From NCBI GenBank assembly GCA_015068425.1, contig SVKK01000008.1, positions 1 to 64,000 on the forward strand: a stretch of DNA of 64,000 nt, in the 5' to 3' direction. The notes under the pieces are model-generated. The model saw only the letters and a program-made list of their open reading frames with translations, was not told the origin of the DNA and made no database searches. Both the position numbers and the translations under genes were made by a program. The first letter of the stretch is position 1, and each line of letters begins with the position of its first letter. Below are positions 46,381 through 55,622 of this stretch, in pieces. This DNA is from Oscillospiraceae bacterium (GTDB taxonomy: Bacteria > Bacillota > Clostridia > Oscillospirales > Oscillospiraceae).

Positions 46381-49300
46381 TTACTTGCTTGCGGGTTCGG
46401 GAGCGATGACGCCCTTGCCGCTGATGACCCAGACGGAGGTACCGTCGGAGTTCCACATATCGCCAAGGCGCTTCATCTCTTCGTCAGTCTCCTCGGGGCA
46501 GCTTACATTGATGACAGCCTTGTCCTTGGTGAAGGTGCAGTGATAAACCAGCAGTCCATCGGCAGTGCCCAGATTGGGATTTTCTACAACGATGATGCAC
46601 TCACCGGCCTCAAGGCCCTCGGGAGTGGGATCGCCGTTCTTGATAAGTACGTGCCAGGGGAAGGTGCCGAAGGGGGTCTCTTCCATGTAGTCGAAGCGGT
46701 CAAAGCCCATGTTGGCCAGAGCGCCCAGGATGCCGGGCTCTTCAGGCTCTGCGGGTGCTTCAGGCTCAGCTGCAGGAGCATCGCTTGCGGGCTCGGGTGC
46801 AATTACACCCTTGCCGCTGATGGTCCATACGGAAGTGCCGTCAGCATTCCACATGTTGCCAAGGCGCTTCATCTCTTCGTCAGTTTCATCGGGGCAGCTT
46901 ACATTGATGGTAGCCTTGTCCTTGGTGAAGGTGCAGTGGTAAACAAGAAGACCGTCAGCGGTGCCCATGTTGGGATTCTCTACAACGATGATGCACTCGC
47001 CGGCTTCAAGGCCCTCGGGAGTGGGATCGCCGTTCTTGATGAGTACGTGCCAGGGGAAGACGCCGTAGGGAGTCTCTTCCATATAGTCGAAGCGGTCAAA
47101 GCCCATGCCTGCCAGACCCTTCAGAATGCCGGGCTCGGGCTTGCTGGGGATGCTGCCGTCGTTAACGCCGGCCTTGTAGGCATCCATGTCGGCCACATTG
47201 TCGGAAGCGATGTTACCGGGTCCGAAGATGGTCCAGTTGGAGGAACCGTCAGCGTTGAACACGCTGCCCAGTCTGGGCTGGTCGGCCTCGGTCTCTTCGG
47301 GAACAGAAGCGGAAATATTTGCCTTTTCCTTGCTGTAGGTGCAGTGGTATACAAGGAGACCGTCCTCGGTGCCACCTGCCTCGTTGACGGAGACAAGGAT
47401 GCATTCGCCGGTTTCAACCTCGCCCTCAGTCTCGGGCTTGATCATGACGTACCACTCAATCCAGCCTTCCTCGGTCTCTTCGTAGTACTTGAAAGCCTCG
47501 AAGCCCATGTTGCCGGTGAGAGCATTGACAATGCCGGGCACCTCATCCTCGGCGGGAGCTTCTTCCTTGCCGCCTTCGGGAGCCTCGTAGCCAACAGGAG
47601 TAACGGTGCCGTCACCGTTGACCACCCAGCTGGTGGCAGGAGCGTCAACATTTGCCCAGCCGCTGTTCAGAAGACGGTCCATGGGACCCTGAACGCCGGC
47701 TTCGGGAGCTTCGCAGATAACAACGCCGTCAACATAGGCGTAGCTGCCTTCCATCCAAACGTCCTCACCGTACATATTGTGCTGGTCGATGCGGTAAGTG
47801 CCGTCTTCATTGAAAGTAACCTTGTATTCGCAGCTGCCGGAGCCTTCGCCAACTACCTCGGAGAAGGTGTAGCTGCCTACGATAGCGGAAGCATCGCCGC
47901 CGATGGCGAGAGGAATGCCGCCGCCTGCGGGATCCTTATTCTCAGTCTGGCCCACATAGGTGGATGCGGGAAGGGTATCATAGCCCTCGCGGTAGTAGAT
48001 GCCGGAGATGGTGTCCGCACGGTAGATGCGGGCGGATACAGAGTAAGCAACGGGGTAAATGTAGGCCTGCTCGAAGACGTAATCGATAACAGCCTTCATA
48101 TTTTCGGTGGTATGGGTGGCGTCCGCAGTTGCCACGTCATAGAGTTCAAAGAGAGCATCGTCGTTATGGAAAATGAGGGAGCCGGTATCGCCATCGCTTC
48201 TGGGGTTGCCCAGATCAGCCAGAGCCAGCTTCCAGGAGGATGCCAGATCCTTGCCTCCCATGGGGTTGAAGAACAGAAGATCCCAGTTGGAGGAGTTCAT
48301 GGTGTCAGTCTGGAAGGTTGCGGGGTCGACAGCCTTCATCTCAACATTAATGCCCAGAGCAGCCAGCTGGCTGACGATCATCTGAACAGCGTTCTTGTCG
48401 GACTCGGCAGACTTGCAGATAACGGTGATCATGGGGCTGCCGTTTGCTGCGTAGTCGGACTTGGCAAGGTAATCCTTAGCCAGTTCAAGGTCAAAGGTGT
48501 TGCAGTAGCTGGGATCGGCTTCCCATGCAGGATCATAATCCTTGAAATAGGGAGTGCCGTAGGTGTACATGGCAGTATATGAGCCGGGCATTGCTTCAGC
48601 AATGGAGTCGGAGTCCAGAGCGTAAGCAACAGCCAAACGGAGATTCTGGTCCTGAGCGAAGGGGCTTGCAGGGTCCATGTTGAAGCCCATGAAGCTATAG
48701 TCGGAAGCATAGCTGACATCAACAACGAACTCAGGGTTGCCCTCGAATTTATCCAGAGAGAGGTAACGGATGTAGTCGCAGTAGTCAATGTTGCCCATCT
48801 CAAGCTCGATCTCAGCGGTGGAGGATTCCTGAATGATTCTGTAGGTGAGCTTTTCAACAGTGGCATTGTGGAGAGCCAGACGCATGGAAACATCCTCAGC
48901 GGTGTTGGCTGCCCAGTAATTTTCGTTGGCCTTCAGCACCATCTCAGAACCGGTAATGAAGCTGTCAACAACATAGTTGCCGGTGCCGATGGGAGCGGTT
49001 GCAAAGGTGACTTCGTCAAAAGCGTCCTTGTCAAAGATGAAGGTGCGGACAAAGGGGAACTCGATATCGGAGGTGGAGGTGGGAGTCTCGGTCCAGGTGT
49101 ACTCAACGGTGTACTCGTCCACCACAGCAACGCTTTCGAAAATATCGTAGTTCAGGTCTTCGCCTGCGGTGCGCAGCCATTCAACGGAGGCAACAACGTC
49201 CTCTGCGGTGATATGGTTTCCGGCGGAGTCATAAATGGTCTCGAAAAGATGTACCTGCCAGTGGGTGGAGTCGACGACTTCATAGCTCTTGGCAAGGTCG

Positions 49301-49551
49301 GGTACGAGCTCCAGATTTTCGTTAAAATCGAAGAGGGACTCATAAATATTCCAGTAGAATGCAGCCTTGGGGTTGCCGTTGCCGTTGGTGGGCAGCAGAT
49401 TCTGGATCTCGGAGCTGACAGCAACGGTGACATTGGAGAATCTTCCGTTCTCAAGCAGGGTCTTGTCTCCGGATCCGGAATTGGTGGTGCCGCAGGCAGC
49501 GAGGGAGAACAGCATTGCAGCTACCAGCAGTATTGCGAACAGCTTTTTCAT
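46381..49551 (-). CDS. Peptide ABC transporter substrate-binding lipoprotein (SBP family 5) with extra C-terminal repeated domains
   Basis: 1056 aa; lipobox LLVAAMLFSLAACG, SBP_bac_5 core, then at least two near-identical GMGFDRFDYMEETPxGxFPWHVLIKNGDPTPEGLEAGECIIVVENPN... repeats and a diverged third. Confidence 0.9.
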   Translation of the reverse strand: MKKLFAILLVAAMLFSLAACGTTNSGSGDKTLLENGRFSNVTVAVSSEIQNLLPTNGNGNPKAAFYWNIYESLFDFNENLELVPDLAKSYEVVDSTHWQVHLFETIYDSAGNHITAEDVVASVEWLRTAGEDLNYDIFESVAVVDEYTVEYTWTETPTSTSDIEFPFVRTFIFDKDAFDEVTFATAPIGTGNYVVDSFITGSEMVLKANENYWAANTAEDVSMRLALHNATVEKLTYRIIQESSTAEIELEMGNIDYCDYIRYLSLDKFEGNPEFVVDVSYASDYSFMGFNMDPASPFAQDQNLRLAVAYALDSDSIAEAMPGSYTAMYTYGTPYFKDYDPAWEADPSYCNTFDLELAKDYLAKSDYAANGSPMITVICKSAESDKNAVQMIVSQLAALGINVEMKAVDPATFQTDTMNSSNWDLLFFNPMGGKDLASSWKLALADLGNPRSDGDTGSLIFHNDDALFELYDVATADATHTTENMKAVIDYVFEQAYIYPVAYSVSARIYRADTISGIYYREGYDTLPASTYVGQTENKDPAGGGIPLAIGGDASAIVGSYTFSEVVGEGSGSCEYKVTFNEDGTYRIDQHNMYGEDVWMEGSYAYVDGVVICEAPEAGVQGPMDRLLNSGWANVDAPATSWVVNGDGTVTPVGYEAPEGGKEEAPAEDEVPGIVNALTGNMGFEAFKYYEETEEGWIEWYVMIKPETEGEVETGECILVSVNEAGGTEDGLLVYHCTYSKEKANISASVPEETEADQPRLGSVFNADGSSNWTIFGPGNIASDNVADMDAYKAGVNDGSIPSKPEPGILKGLAGMGFDRFDYMEETPYGVFPWHVLIKNGDPTPEGLEAGECIIVVENPNMGTADGLLVYHCTFTKDKATINVSCPDETDEEMKRLGNMWNADGTSVWTISGKGVIAPEPASDAPAAEPEAPAEPEEPGILGALANMGFDRFDYMEETPFGTFPWHVLIKNGDPTPEGLEAGECIIVVENPNLGTADGLLVYHCTFTKDKAVINVSCPEETDEEMKRLGDMWNSDGTSVWVISGKGVIAPEPASK
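46387..46740. repeat. Intragenic tandem repeat copy A (C-terminal-most)
   Basis: Highly similar to 46783-47136; period about 396 bp. Confidence 0.9.
46783..47136. repeat. Intragenic tandem repeat copy B
   Basis: Long shared blocks such as ccaaggcgcttcatctcttcgtcagt and aaggccctcgggagtgggatcgccgttcttgat; protein copies nearly identical. Confidence 0.9.
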
Positions 49552-49658
49552 TTTTGTTTCTTCCTTTCTGACTAATTGTGTTTACTTCACATGCACAAAT
49601 GTCCTAAAAAAGTGTATTATTCCACACCTCTTTATGCTCATAATACACGACCCGATTG

Positions 49659-49687
49659 TTGACAAGCAATCCGTTTTTCGCTATTAT
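49659..49687 (+). promoter_or_regulatory. Sigma-A promoter for tandem LysR genes
   Basis: TTGACA (49659-49664), 17-bp spacer, TATTAT (49682-49687). Confidence 0.65.
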
Positions 49688-49724
49688 TTATTCATAAACG
49701 GAAATTTACTCCCGGAGGTGAGCC

Positions 49725-50624
49725 ATGACCATAGAGCAAATGCGCGAGTTTGTCATACTGGCTGAGGAACGCAACTACCTTGTGGCGGCGGATATGCTAT
49801 ATTCCACCCAGACCACCCTCTCCCGCCATATCATGGCCATGGAAAAGGAGCTGGGTTTCCCTCTTTTCAACCGCTCCACAAAAAGGATAGAGCTGACCCA
49901 GGATGGCAGCCGTTTCCTTGTTTACGCCCGAAGAGCCATGAAGCTGCAGGATGACTATCTTGCCGAAATTGAATGGGCCAAGCGCAGCATGTCCGAAGCC
50001 CTTACTGTAGGCTATAACGCCCTTGTTACATTTTATCATTTTACGGAAAAGCTCACAAGCTTCATGATGGATATGCCAAAAATACCCATCAAGATAGTGG
50101 AGGACGAAACTGAGCTGCTAATTAAGGCCGTGCTCAACGGCAGCTGCGACATTGCCTTCATACAGGAGGATCCCTTCCACCCAGTGGAGGGTCTGGACAA
50201 GCTGTATATCGCTTCCGACACTCTGGTGGCCGTTCTCCCTGCCGGACACAGGCTAAGCGGCTGTGAAAGTCTGCAGCTATCCCAGCTCCAGCACGAAAAA
50301 TTCGCTATTGGCTTCGAGGACAAAACTCCTTCCAGCGTCTTTGTCGAGGCCTGCCGCCATGCAGGCTTTGAGCCCCACATAGGACGAAACGGTCTCGTGG
50401 GGCCGGCCCTGTTCAGCTGGATAGGTAGCTCCGGCTGCGTTGGGCTTGAGTGGCTCAGCCCCGCCCTGAATCACCAGAATGAGCGCACGGCCATCATAAA
50501 TGTCAAGCCCACCATACGCTCCTATACCACCGTTATTTACAAATCCAGGCGTCTTTCCGATACCGGCCGCCAGCTTATTGAGTATTTCAGCTCCGAATCC
50601 CAAGCCCGGAGGGACGAAAAATGA
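49725..50624 (+). CDS. LysR family transcriptional regulator
   Basis: 299 aa; MTIEQMREFVILAEERNYLVAADMLYSTQTTLSRHIMAMEKELGFPLFNRS. Confidence 0.92.
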   Translation: MTIEQMREFVILAEERNYLVAADMLYSTQTTLSRHIMAMEKELGFPLFNRSTKRIELTQDGSRFLVYARRAMKLQDDYLAEIEWAKRSMSEALTVGYNALVTFYHFTEKLTSFMMDMPKIPIKIVEDETELLIKAVLNGSCDIAFIQEDPFHPVEGLDKLYIASDTLVAVLPAGHRLSGCESLQLSQLQHEKFAIGFEDKTPSSVFVEACRHAGFEPHIGRNGLVGPALFSWIGSSGCVGLEWLSPALNHQNERTAIINVKPTIRSYTTVIYKSRRLSDTGRQLIEYFSSESQARRDEK

Positions 50625-51544
50625 AATTTGATTATTTGAGAGAATTCGTCTCTGCCGCCCAGTCAAACGAAATGCAGCAGAGCGCCAGAGAACTGGGCAT
50701 ATCCCCCTCTGTGCTTTCAAAACATATAAAATCTCTGGAACAGGAGCTGGGCGTTCCTCTTTTCACCCGCTCCAGAAAAACCGAGCTCAGCCCTTACGGG
50801 AAAATACTTTTTCCCTATGCAATGGAGCTCGTTAAGCTGCAGGAGGAATATCTCCAGGATTTCTCCACGAACTCCGCTATTGAAGCGCCAAAGCTTGTGG
50901 TAGGCCTCTCCCCCATCCAGTTCCGCGAACGTTCGGGACAGCTCATAGAGAAATTTATGCTCAGTCATCCTAAGGATGTCCAGATGCGCGAGGCGGATAA
51001 TTCCAGCCTCTGCAAAATGGTGGAGAACGGCTCTCTTGATATGGCTTTCGTCAGGACCCAGCCCACATTGGAGAGAAGCTCAGAGCTTATCTACATGCCC
51101 TTTTGCTCTGACCACATGGTTGCCTTTCTGCCCCCAGAGCACCGTCTGGCCCACGCGCCAAGCATAGGCATAGAGGATTTGAAAAACGAGCATATTCTGC
51201 TCCGGTCCGACAAATCCACCATCTACAGGGTATATACCGCTGCCTGTGCCCAACTGGAAATCAAGCCAAATATAAGCTTTGCCAGCACATTTATAATTTA
51301 CGATATGGTCCGCCGGGGTGAGGGCGTGACATTGTATCTTGCACCCCCTGCGGATACAAAACGCAGCCAGCAGCAGTTGGCCATAGTTCCCATACGCCCT
51401 GGGATCACCAGCTATGTTGATATAGTCTTTCGGCCAAGGCATCTGCCCCAGCTGGGACTGGAGCTGTTGCACTACGCCCAAAACTCCGCGGCTGAATGGT
51501 ACCGCGCCCCCGACTCCGAAGCCGGAGAAAAAGTCAAGGTATAA
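50621..51544 (+). CDS. LysR family transcriptional regulator
   Basis: 307 aa; MKFDYLREFVSAAQSNEMQQSARELGISPSVLSKHIKSLEQELGVPLFTRS; ATGA overlap with previous LysR. Confidence 0.92.
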   Translation: MKFDYLREFVSAAQSNEMQQSARELGISPSVLSKHIKSLEQELGVPLFTRSRKTELSPYGKILFPYAMELVKLQEEYLQDFSTNSAIEAPKLVVGLSPIQFRERSGQLIEKFMLSHPKDVQMREADNSSLCKMVENGSLDMAFVRTQPTLERSSELIYMPFCSDHMVAFLPPEHRLAHAPSIGIEDLKNEHILLRSDKSTIYRVYTAACAQLEIKPNISFASTFIIYDMVRRGEGVTLYLAPPADTKRSQQQLAIVPIRPGITSYVDIVFRPRHLPQLGLELLHYAQNSAAEWYRAPDSEAGEKVKV

Positions 51545-51587
51545 TAAGAACGGATGTGCCCTCACGGGGCGCATCCGTTCTTATTAT
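51541..51587. terminator. Long bidirectional terminator hairpin
   Basis: ataataagaacggatgtgccc-tcac-ggggcgcatccgttcttattat. Confidence 0.85.
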
Positions 51588-51597
51588 ACCTTATATC

Positions 51598-52371
51598 CTA
51601 TATCCCGGGAGGATAGGGGGAACAAGGCTCCATATCCGCCCATTTTTTTGTGTATTCAAGGCTGACACCTCTAAATACCACCTTGCCGTCCACGTGGTAG
51701 CGGTGGCCGTCCGGTGCCAAGGCTGCACGGCAGGCACAGATGGCGTCCTCCAGAACCGATGCGGGCATTCCACGGTAATCGGTATAGGAGATATGACCGG
51801 GATAGAGTCGGTCAAGACCGGGCGCCATGCGCTTCAGGTTCATCAAACCCGTCAGCATATCCGAAACCGCGTTATTTGCCTTAAGCTCCCTTCCACAGGC
51901 ATCACCCACAAAGGCTATACCGCTTTGTCTGTCATAGAAGCTGCAGCTGCCGGCCGTATGGCCCGGTGTTCTCACACAGACTACCACTCTTCCGCCCAGG
52001 TCAAACTCGTCGCCCGTGTAAAGAGGCAGGCACTCAGGCAGAAAATCCTCGCCCTCATAGGCAGGGGCAATAAAATCCGGAGAAAGCGCCTCGTCCCTTA
52101 CGGCATTTTGAACCGTGTCGGCGCAGAACACCTTTTCAAAGCATCCCGCTCCCCCGGCGTGATGGCTGTGGCCATGGGTGAGCACAACCTGATAGGGTCT
52201 CCCCTCAAAGAGCCTTGCCGCCAGAGCCTTTATATTCATTCTGCCGCAGCCCGTGTCTATCAGCAAGCCGGAGCGCTCACCCAGCAGCGCATAGCAACAG
52301 TCAAGGCCATATTCCTGAACAAGCCAGGTTTTTCTGTCTATCTCAACAACAACAGGGGTGCGTATGGGCAT
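51598..52371 (-). CDS. MBL-fold metallo-hydrolase
   Basis: 257 aa; VVLTHGHSHHAGGAGCF, RTPGHTAGSCSFYD, FVGDACG. Confidence 0.88.
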   Translation of the reverse strand: MPIRTPVVVEIDRKTWLVQEYGLDCCYALLGERSGLLIDTGCGRMNIKALAARLFEGRPYQVVLTHGHSHHAGGAGCFEKVFCADTVQNAVRDEALSPDFIAPAYEGEDFLPECLPLYTGDEFDLGGRVVVCVRTPGHTAGSCSFYDRQSGIAFVGDACGRELKANNAVSDMLTGLMNLKRMAPGLDRLYPGHISYTDYRGMPASVLEDAICACRAALAPDGHRYHVDGKVVFRGVSLEYTKKWADMEPCSPYPPGI

Positions 52372-53216
52372 CAGGCCCCCTCCTTTCTCAGTTTCTCGGG
52401 ATTATATGTGACAGTGACCGCTCCGCAGATATAACTGGCCACCATAGGCTTATCTGCCCACTGGGAGCGGAAGGACACATTGGGCTGCGCTCTGTCCGCC
52501 AGTATATCTTCCATGGCACGGATGCAGTCATCAAGAGTGCTCAGAGGCATAGAGATATGAGTAACGCCCGAGGCATAGGCCAGATGGCCGTTGAAATTAC
52601 GGTCAAACTCATGCTCAAAGCTTTTCAGCCTGAGAAGGCCCTTCAAGGCGGTCTCCACGTGGCAGTCAGTAACGCGCAGACTTACATTGCAAGCATCTCC
52701 GGAAAACAGTATACGGCTGACCGGGTCAATAATGCAGCAGCTTCCTGCCGAGTGACCCGGGGTGTGAACACAGTGGAGCACACGGTCGCCAAGATCAAAT
52801 TCCATGCCGTCTTCCAGAGGCAATATCTCAGGCAAACGCTTCCACTCTCTGAACTGTTCCGGTGAATAGCTCCATACATCCGCATCGCCCTCCTGGCCTC
52901 GCATACGCTCACCGGAGGCTATTCTGGGTGCCAGTTCCACGGCTTTGGCCTTATCCCAGTCATCAGGATGGAGATACACACGGTCGAACTGATCCCAGGA
53001 TCCGATGTGGTCAAGGTGTCCGTGTGTCAGCACAACCTCATAGGACAGCGCAGTAATATCTTCAATTATGCTCTTCATATCGCAGCAGCCTATGCCCAAG
53101 TCAATAACGAGGGCGGACTTGCTGCCCTCCACCACAAAAACGGAGTCCAGACCGTATTCGTTTATAGCATAAACACCTTTTGCCACCTGTACAATTATAG
53201 GTTTTGAAATTGGCAT
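52371..53216 (-). CDS. MBL-fold metallo-hydrolase
   Basis: Start revised to MPISKPIIVQVAKGVYAINEYGLDS at 53216; VVLTHGHLDHIGSW, HTPGHSAGSCCIID, LFSGDACN. Confidence 0.9.
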   Translation of the reverse strand: MPISKPIIVQVAKGVYAINEYGLDSVFVVEGSKSALVIDLGIGCCDMKSIIEDITALSYEVVLTHGHLDHIGSWDQFDRVYLHPDDWDKAKAVELAPRIASGERMRGQEGDADVWSYSPEQFREWKRLPEILPLEDGMEFDLGDRVLHCVHTPGHSAGSCCIIDPVSRILFSGDACNVSLRVTDCHVETALKGLLRLKSFEHEFDRNFNGHLAYASGVTHISMPLSTLDDCIRAMEDILADRAQPNVSFRSQWADKPMVASYICGAVTVTYNPEKLRKEGA

Positions 53217-53277
53217 ACAAAAGCTCCTTCTGAACAAATTGGGGATATTTGTCTTATATTGGGCCTGTCATTCGCTC

Positions 53278-54519
53278 TCAGTCGTCCATAATAATGAGCT
53301 CGCCGGTCTCGGTGTTTCTGGCAAAGCGCTTCATAAACGCCCAGCCCAGCTCACCCATGCTGAGTTGAGGCCAATGAGGCGTATTCTGCACGCAAACAAA
53401 ACGATATACCTCATGACCCGCTCTGTCATTTATACCAACGGTGTAATGGCGATAGCCATAGTGATACTCAACGGCTTCGTAATCGCCGTAAATTCCAACT
53501 ACCCGGTGTATCTCGTCCTGATGCTCGCTCAGGTAGCCCCTGCAGATCTCCACATCGCGGTGGGGGCAGTCCAGCAGATCCATGCGGAAGTTCACCCGCC
53601 TCATGGCAAATTCAACAACATCTTCCCCCTCGGCCGGTTCATACTGCAAAGCCATTCGCCACTTGTGTTCATTGGGGTCGCCGAACACGGCGTCGAACTT
53701 ACCCTTGCTCAGGTCGTGGATGCGGGTGGGGTCAAGGTCGTCGTTTTTGCCGGGATGTTCAAAAGTATCAGGTCTGCCCCAGGGCTTCTGCTTGGGCGGT
53801 CGGCGGGGAGACCAGTGGTTAAGGGGCGCATAGGGAAAAGGCTCCACCTGTCCGCACATCTGCATGAGGGGTACCCGGTATTTGCGGGTATTCTCTATCT
53901 CCTCCTGGGTATAGTCCACCTGATAATTATCCCAAGGTCTCCATATATCATTGCCGGTGGTCACAGCAGCGGCAAAGCGCTCCGGATTGCGGAAGTATGC
54001 GCCGTGGCTCTGGGCGCCGCCCTGAGAGAAGCCGGAAAGATACACTCTCCCTCTGTCCAGCGGGTACATCTCCGCCACACGCTCTATTATCTGCTCCAGC
54101 TTCTCCGGGCTTGTATTCTGAGGCACGGCGAGCATGAAGCCCTCTTTCGCAGCAATATCCGTAAAGCCGGTCATATTTTCCTCAGCTTCAATGCTGTTGC
54201 CGCCGCCATGGAGCCAAAACACCAGGGGATAGCTTCTGCCGGGCTCCATATCCAGGGGAGTCAGCAGAGTCCAGCGCTCATAGTAATCCTCCCAGTCGAA
54301 ATACTCTTTTTTCAATCCTACGGAAGCATAGTAACGTATGGCCTCATCGTGGTCATACTCAATGCGGCTTCTTATCTGCAGTCGTCTGGCAGTTTCCCTG
54401 CCGTATTCGGAGTCAATAAAGCCTTCAACATCCATACAGCCGTTATTGACAGTGTAAAGATAGCCGTGAAAATCCCGGAGCGTGGGTTCCAGCCAGCAGG
54501 AATCTCTCATAACATACAC
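53278..54519 (-). CDS. PHB-depolymerase/esterase-like alpha/beta hydrolase
   Basis: 413 aa; YPLVFWLHGGGNS, GRVYLSGFSQGGAQSHG. Confidence 0.82.
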   Translation of the reverse strand: MYVMRDSCWLEPTLRDFHGYLYTVNNGCMDVEGFIDSEYGRETARRLQIRSRIEYDHDEAIRYYASVGLKKEYFDWEDYYERWTLLTPLDMEPGRSYPLVFWLHGGGNSIEAEENMTGFTDIAAKEGFMLAVPQNTSPEKLEQIIERVAEMYPLDRGRVYLSGFSQGGAQSHGAYFRNPERFAAAVTTGNDIWRPWDNYQVDYTQEEIENTRKYRVPLMQMCGQVEPFPYAPLNHWSPRRPPKQKPWGRPDTFEHPGKNDDLDPTRIHDLSKGKFDAVFGDPNEHKWRMALQYEPAEGEDVVEFAMRRVNFRMDLLDCPHRDVEICRGYLSEHQDEIHRVVGIYGDYEAVEYHYGYRHYTVGINDRAGHEVYRFVCVQNTPHWPQLSMGELGWAFMKRFARNTETGELIIMDD

Positions 54520-54608
54520 CTCTTAAGTATAATTATGAGTTTATTATATTTTCTTGACAGCCTTAATTCAAACACAAAAACTTACAATGAGTTATGCAAT
54601 ATTGGAAT

Positions 54609-55082
54609 TTAACAGCAGTTTTTCGTTGCACTATCATTTACGCCGAACATTCTGAACAAACGAGCCTGCAGCCACTGGAAGTCGTCCTCCAATGCGAGGT
54701 ATAAGACTGTCGCAGGATGGACATCATAATTCCAGAGCTTTTGGCCTGTGCTGACATGGTAGGCCAGTTGAGCCACAAGAAAGGATTTTCCAATTTTAGG
54801 CGCACCGGCCAGAATATATGCGCCGCTGTTAAGCAGGCCGTCAATGATAGCCGGTCTCCCGGTGTAAACCTTCTGATAAAGCTCACGCTTTGAAACCGTG
54901 TGCAAATAGTTCGGTTCCTCCATGAGTTTCATTTCTCGCAGTAATTCTTCAAGAGATTTTTCGCAGGAATTGAAATCCTCTGTCATATTTGCTATACTGT
55001 TTTCGCTACATAGATTCGACTGCCCTGCATCTGCGCCAACAGATGCAACCGGGGTGGTCGTTTTCTTTTTATCCCCCTGCAT
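54609..55082 (-). pseudogene. Truncated RepA-like AAA ATPase (mobile-element replication protein remnant)
   Basis: 157 aa; Walker A ILAGAPKIGKSFLVAQLAYHVSTGQKLWNY, VLYLALEDDFQWLQARLFRMFGVND then abrupt end. Confidence 0.65.
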
Positions 55083-55224
55083 TAGAATCCCCCTTCATTC
55101 CGTTCATTATTGAAGTTATCATTTGGATGGTGCTCAGCAGCTCGTCATCAACTCCGCCCCCTGCTTCAATGCGTCGAAGCTCGTCCAGAACAGATGCAAA
55201 TTGCTCTCTGAGTGCCTTATACAC
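55069..55224 (-). CDS. Small mobile-element protein translationally coupled to the RepA-like remnant
   Basis: Not in the track: GTG at 55224 reads VYKALREQFASVLDELRRIEAGGGVDDELLSTIQMITSIMNGMKGDSNAGG*, stop overlapping the RepA-like ATG region. Confidence 0.45.
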   Translation of the reverse strand: MYKALREQFASVLDELRRIEAGGGVDDELLSTIQMITSIMNGMKGDSNAGG

Positions 55225-55249
55225 TCTCGGATTCCCCTGTTTTGCAGAG

Positions 55250-55405
55250 CAGGCTGTTAAAATGGAGGCAGGACAGATAACGAAAGAGGAGTATGACCGC
55301 TGGCGTTATCGCTATCCCGAGTTCGATGGTTCCCAAATCTGGGCAAAGGTGCCGTCAAAGGAGTTCAGCGATGCGCTGATTAAGAACCTAGAAATAGACA
55401 AATAA
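55250..55405 (+). pseudogene. C-terminal remnant of a small mobile-element-associated protein
   Basis: KMEAGQITKEEYDRWRYRYPEFDGSQIWAKVPSKEFSDALIKNLEIDK*; native-looking C-terminus with no plausible N-terminus upstream. Confidence 0.45.
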
Positions 55406-55445
55406 AAAAGGTCTTACCGATAACAAAAATCGGTAAGACCTTTTT
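55404..55445 (+). terminator. Rho-independent terminator
   Basis: aaaaaggtcttaccgat-aacaaaa-atcggtaagaccttttt. Confidence 0.85.
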
Positions 55446-55622
55446 ACATATTAAGGATAATCTTCAGCACTCCTGCAAGCCAGTGGTTACCTTCAGGATA
55501 AACCAACAAGCCGAAATTTTGGAAGTGCTATCAATCTGCTATCAAAGGGATGAGAAAACTACCCTAAATGACCGTTTTTGGGGCTTTTTTGCAGGGGAAA
55601 TGGGATTTAGGATAAAATTTTC

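Noticed and set aside
46105-48582. 825-aa plus-strand ORF with repeats
   Set aside because: Antisense to permease and SBP genes; its repetitiveness only mirrors the tandem repeats of the real minus-strand SBP.
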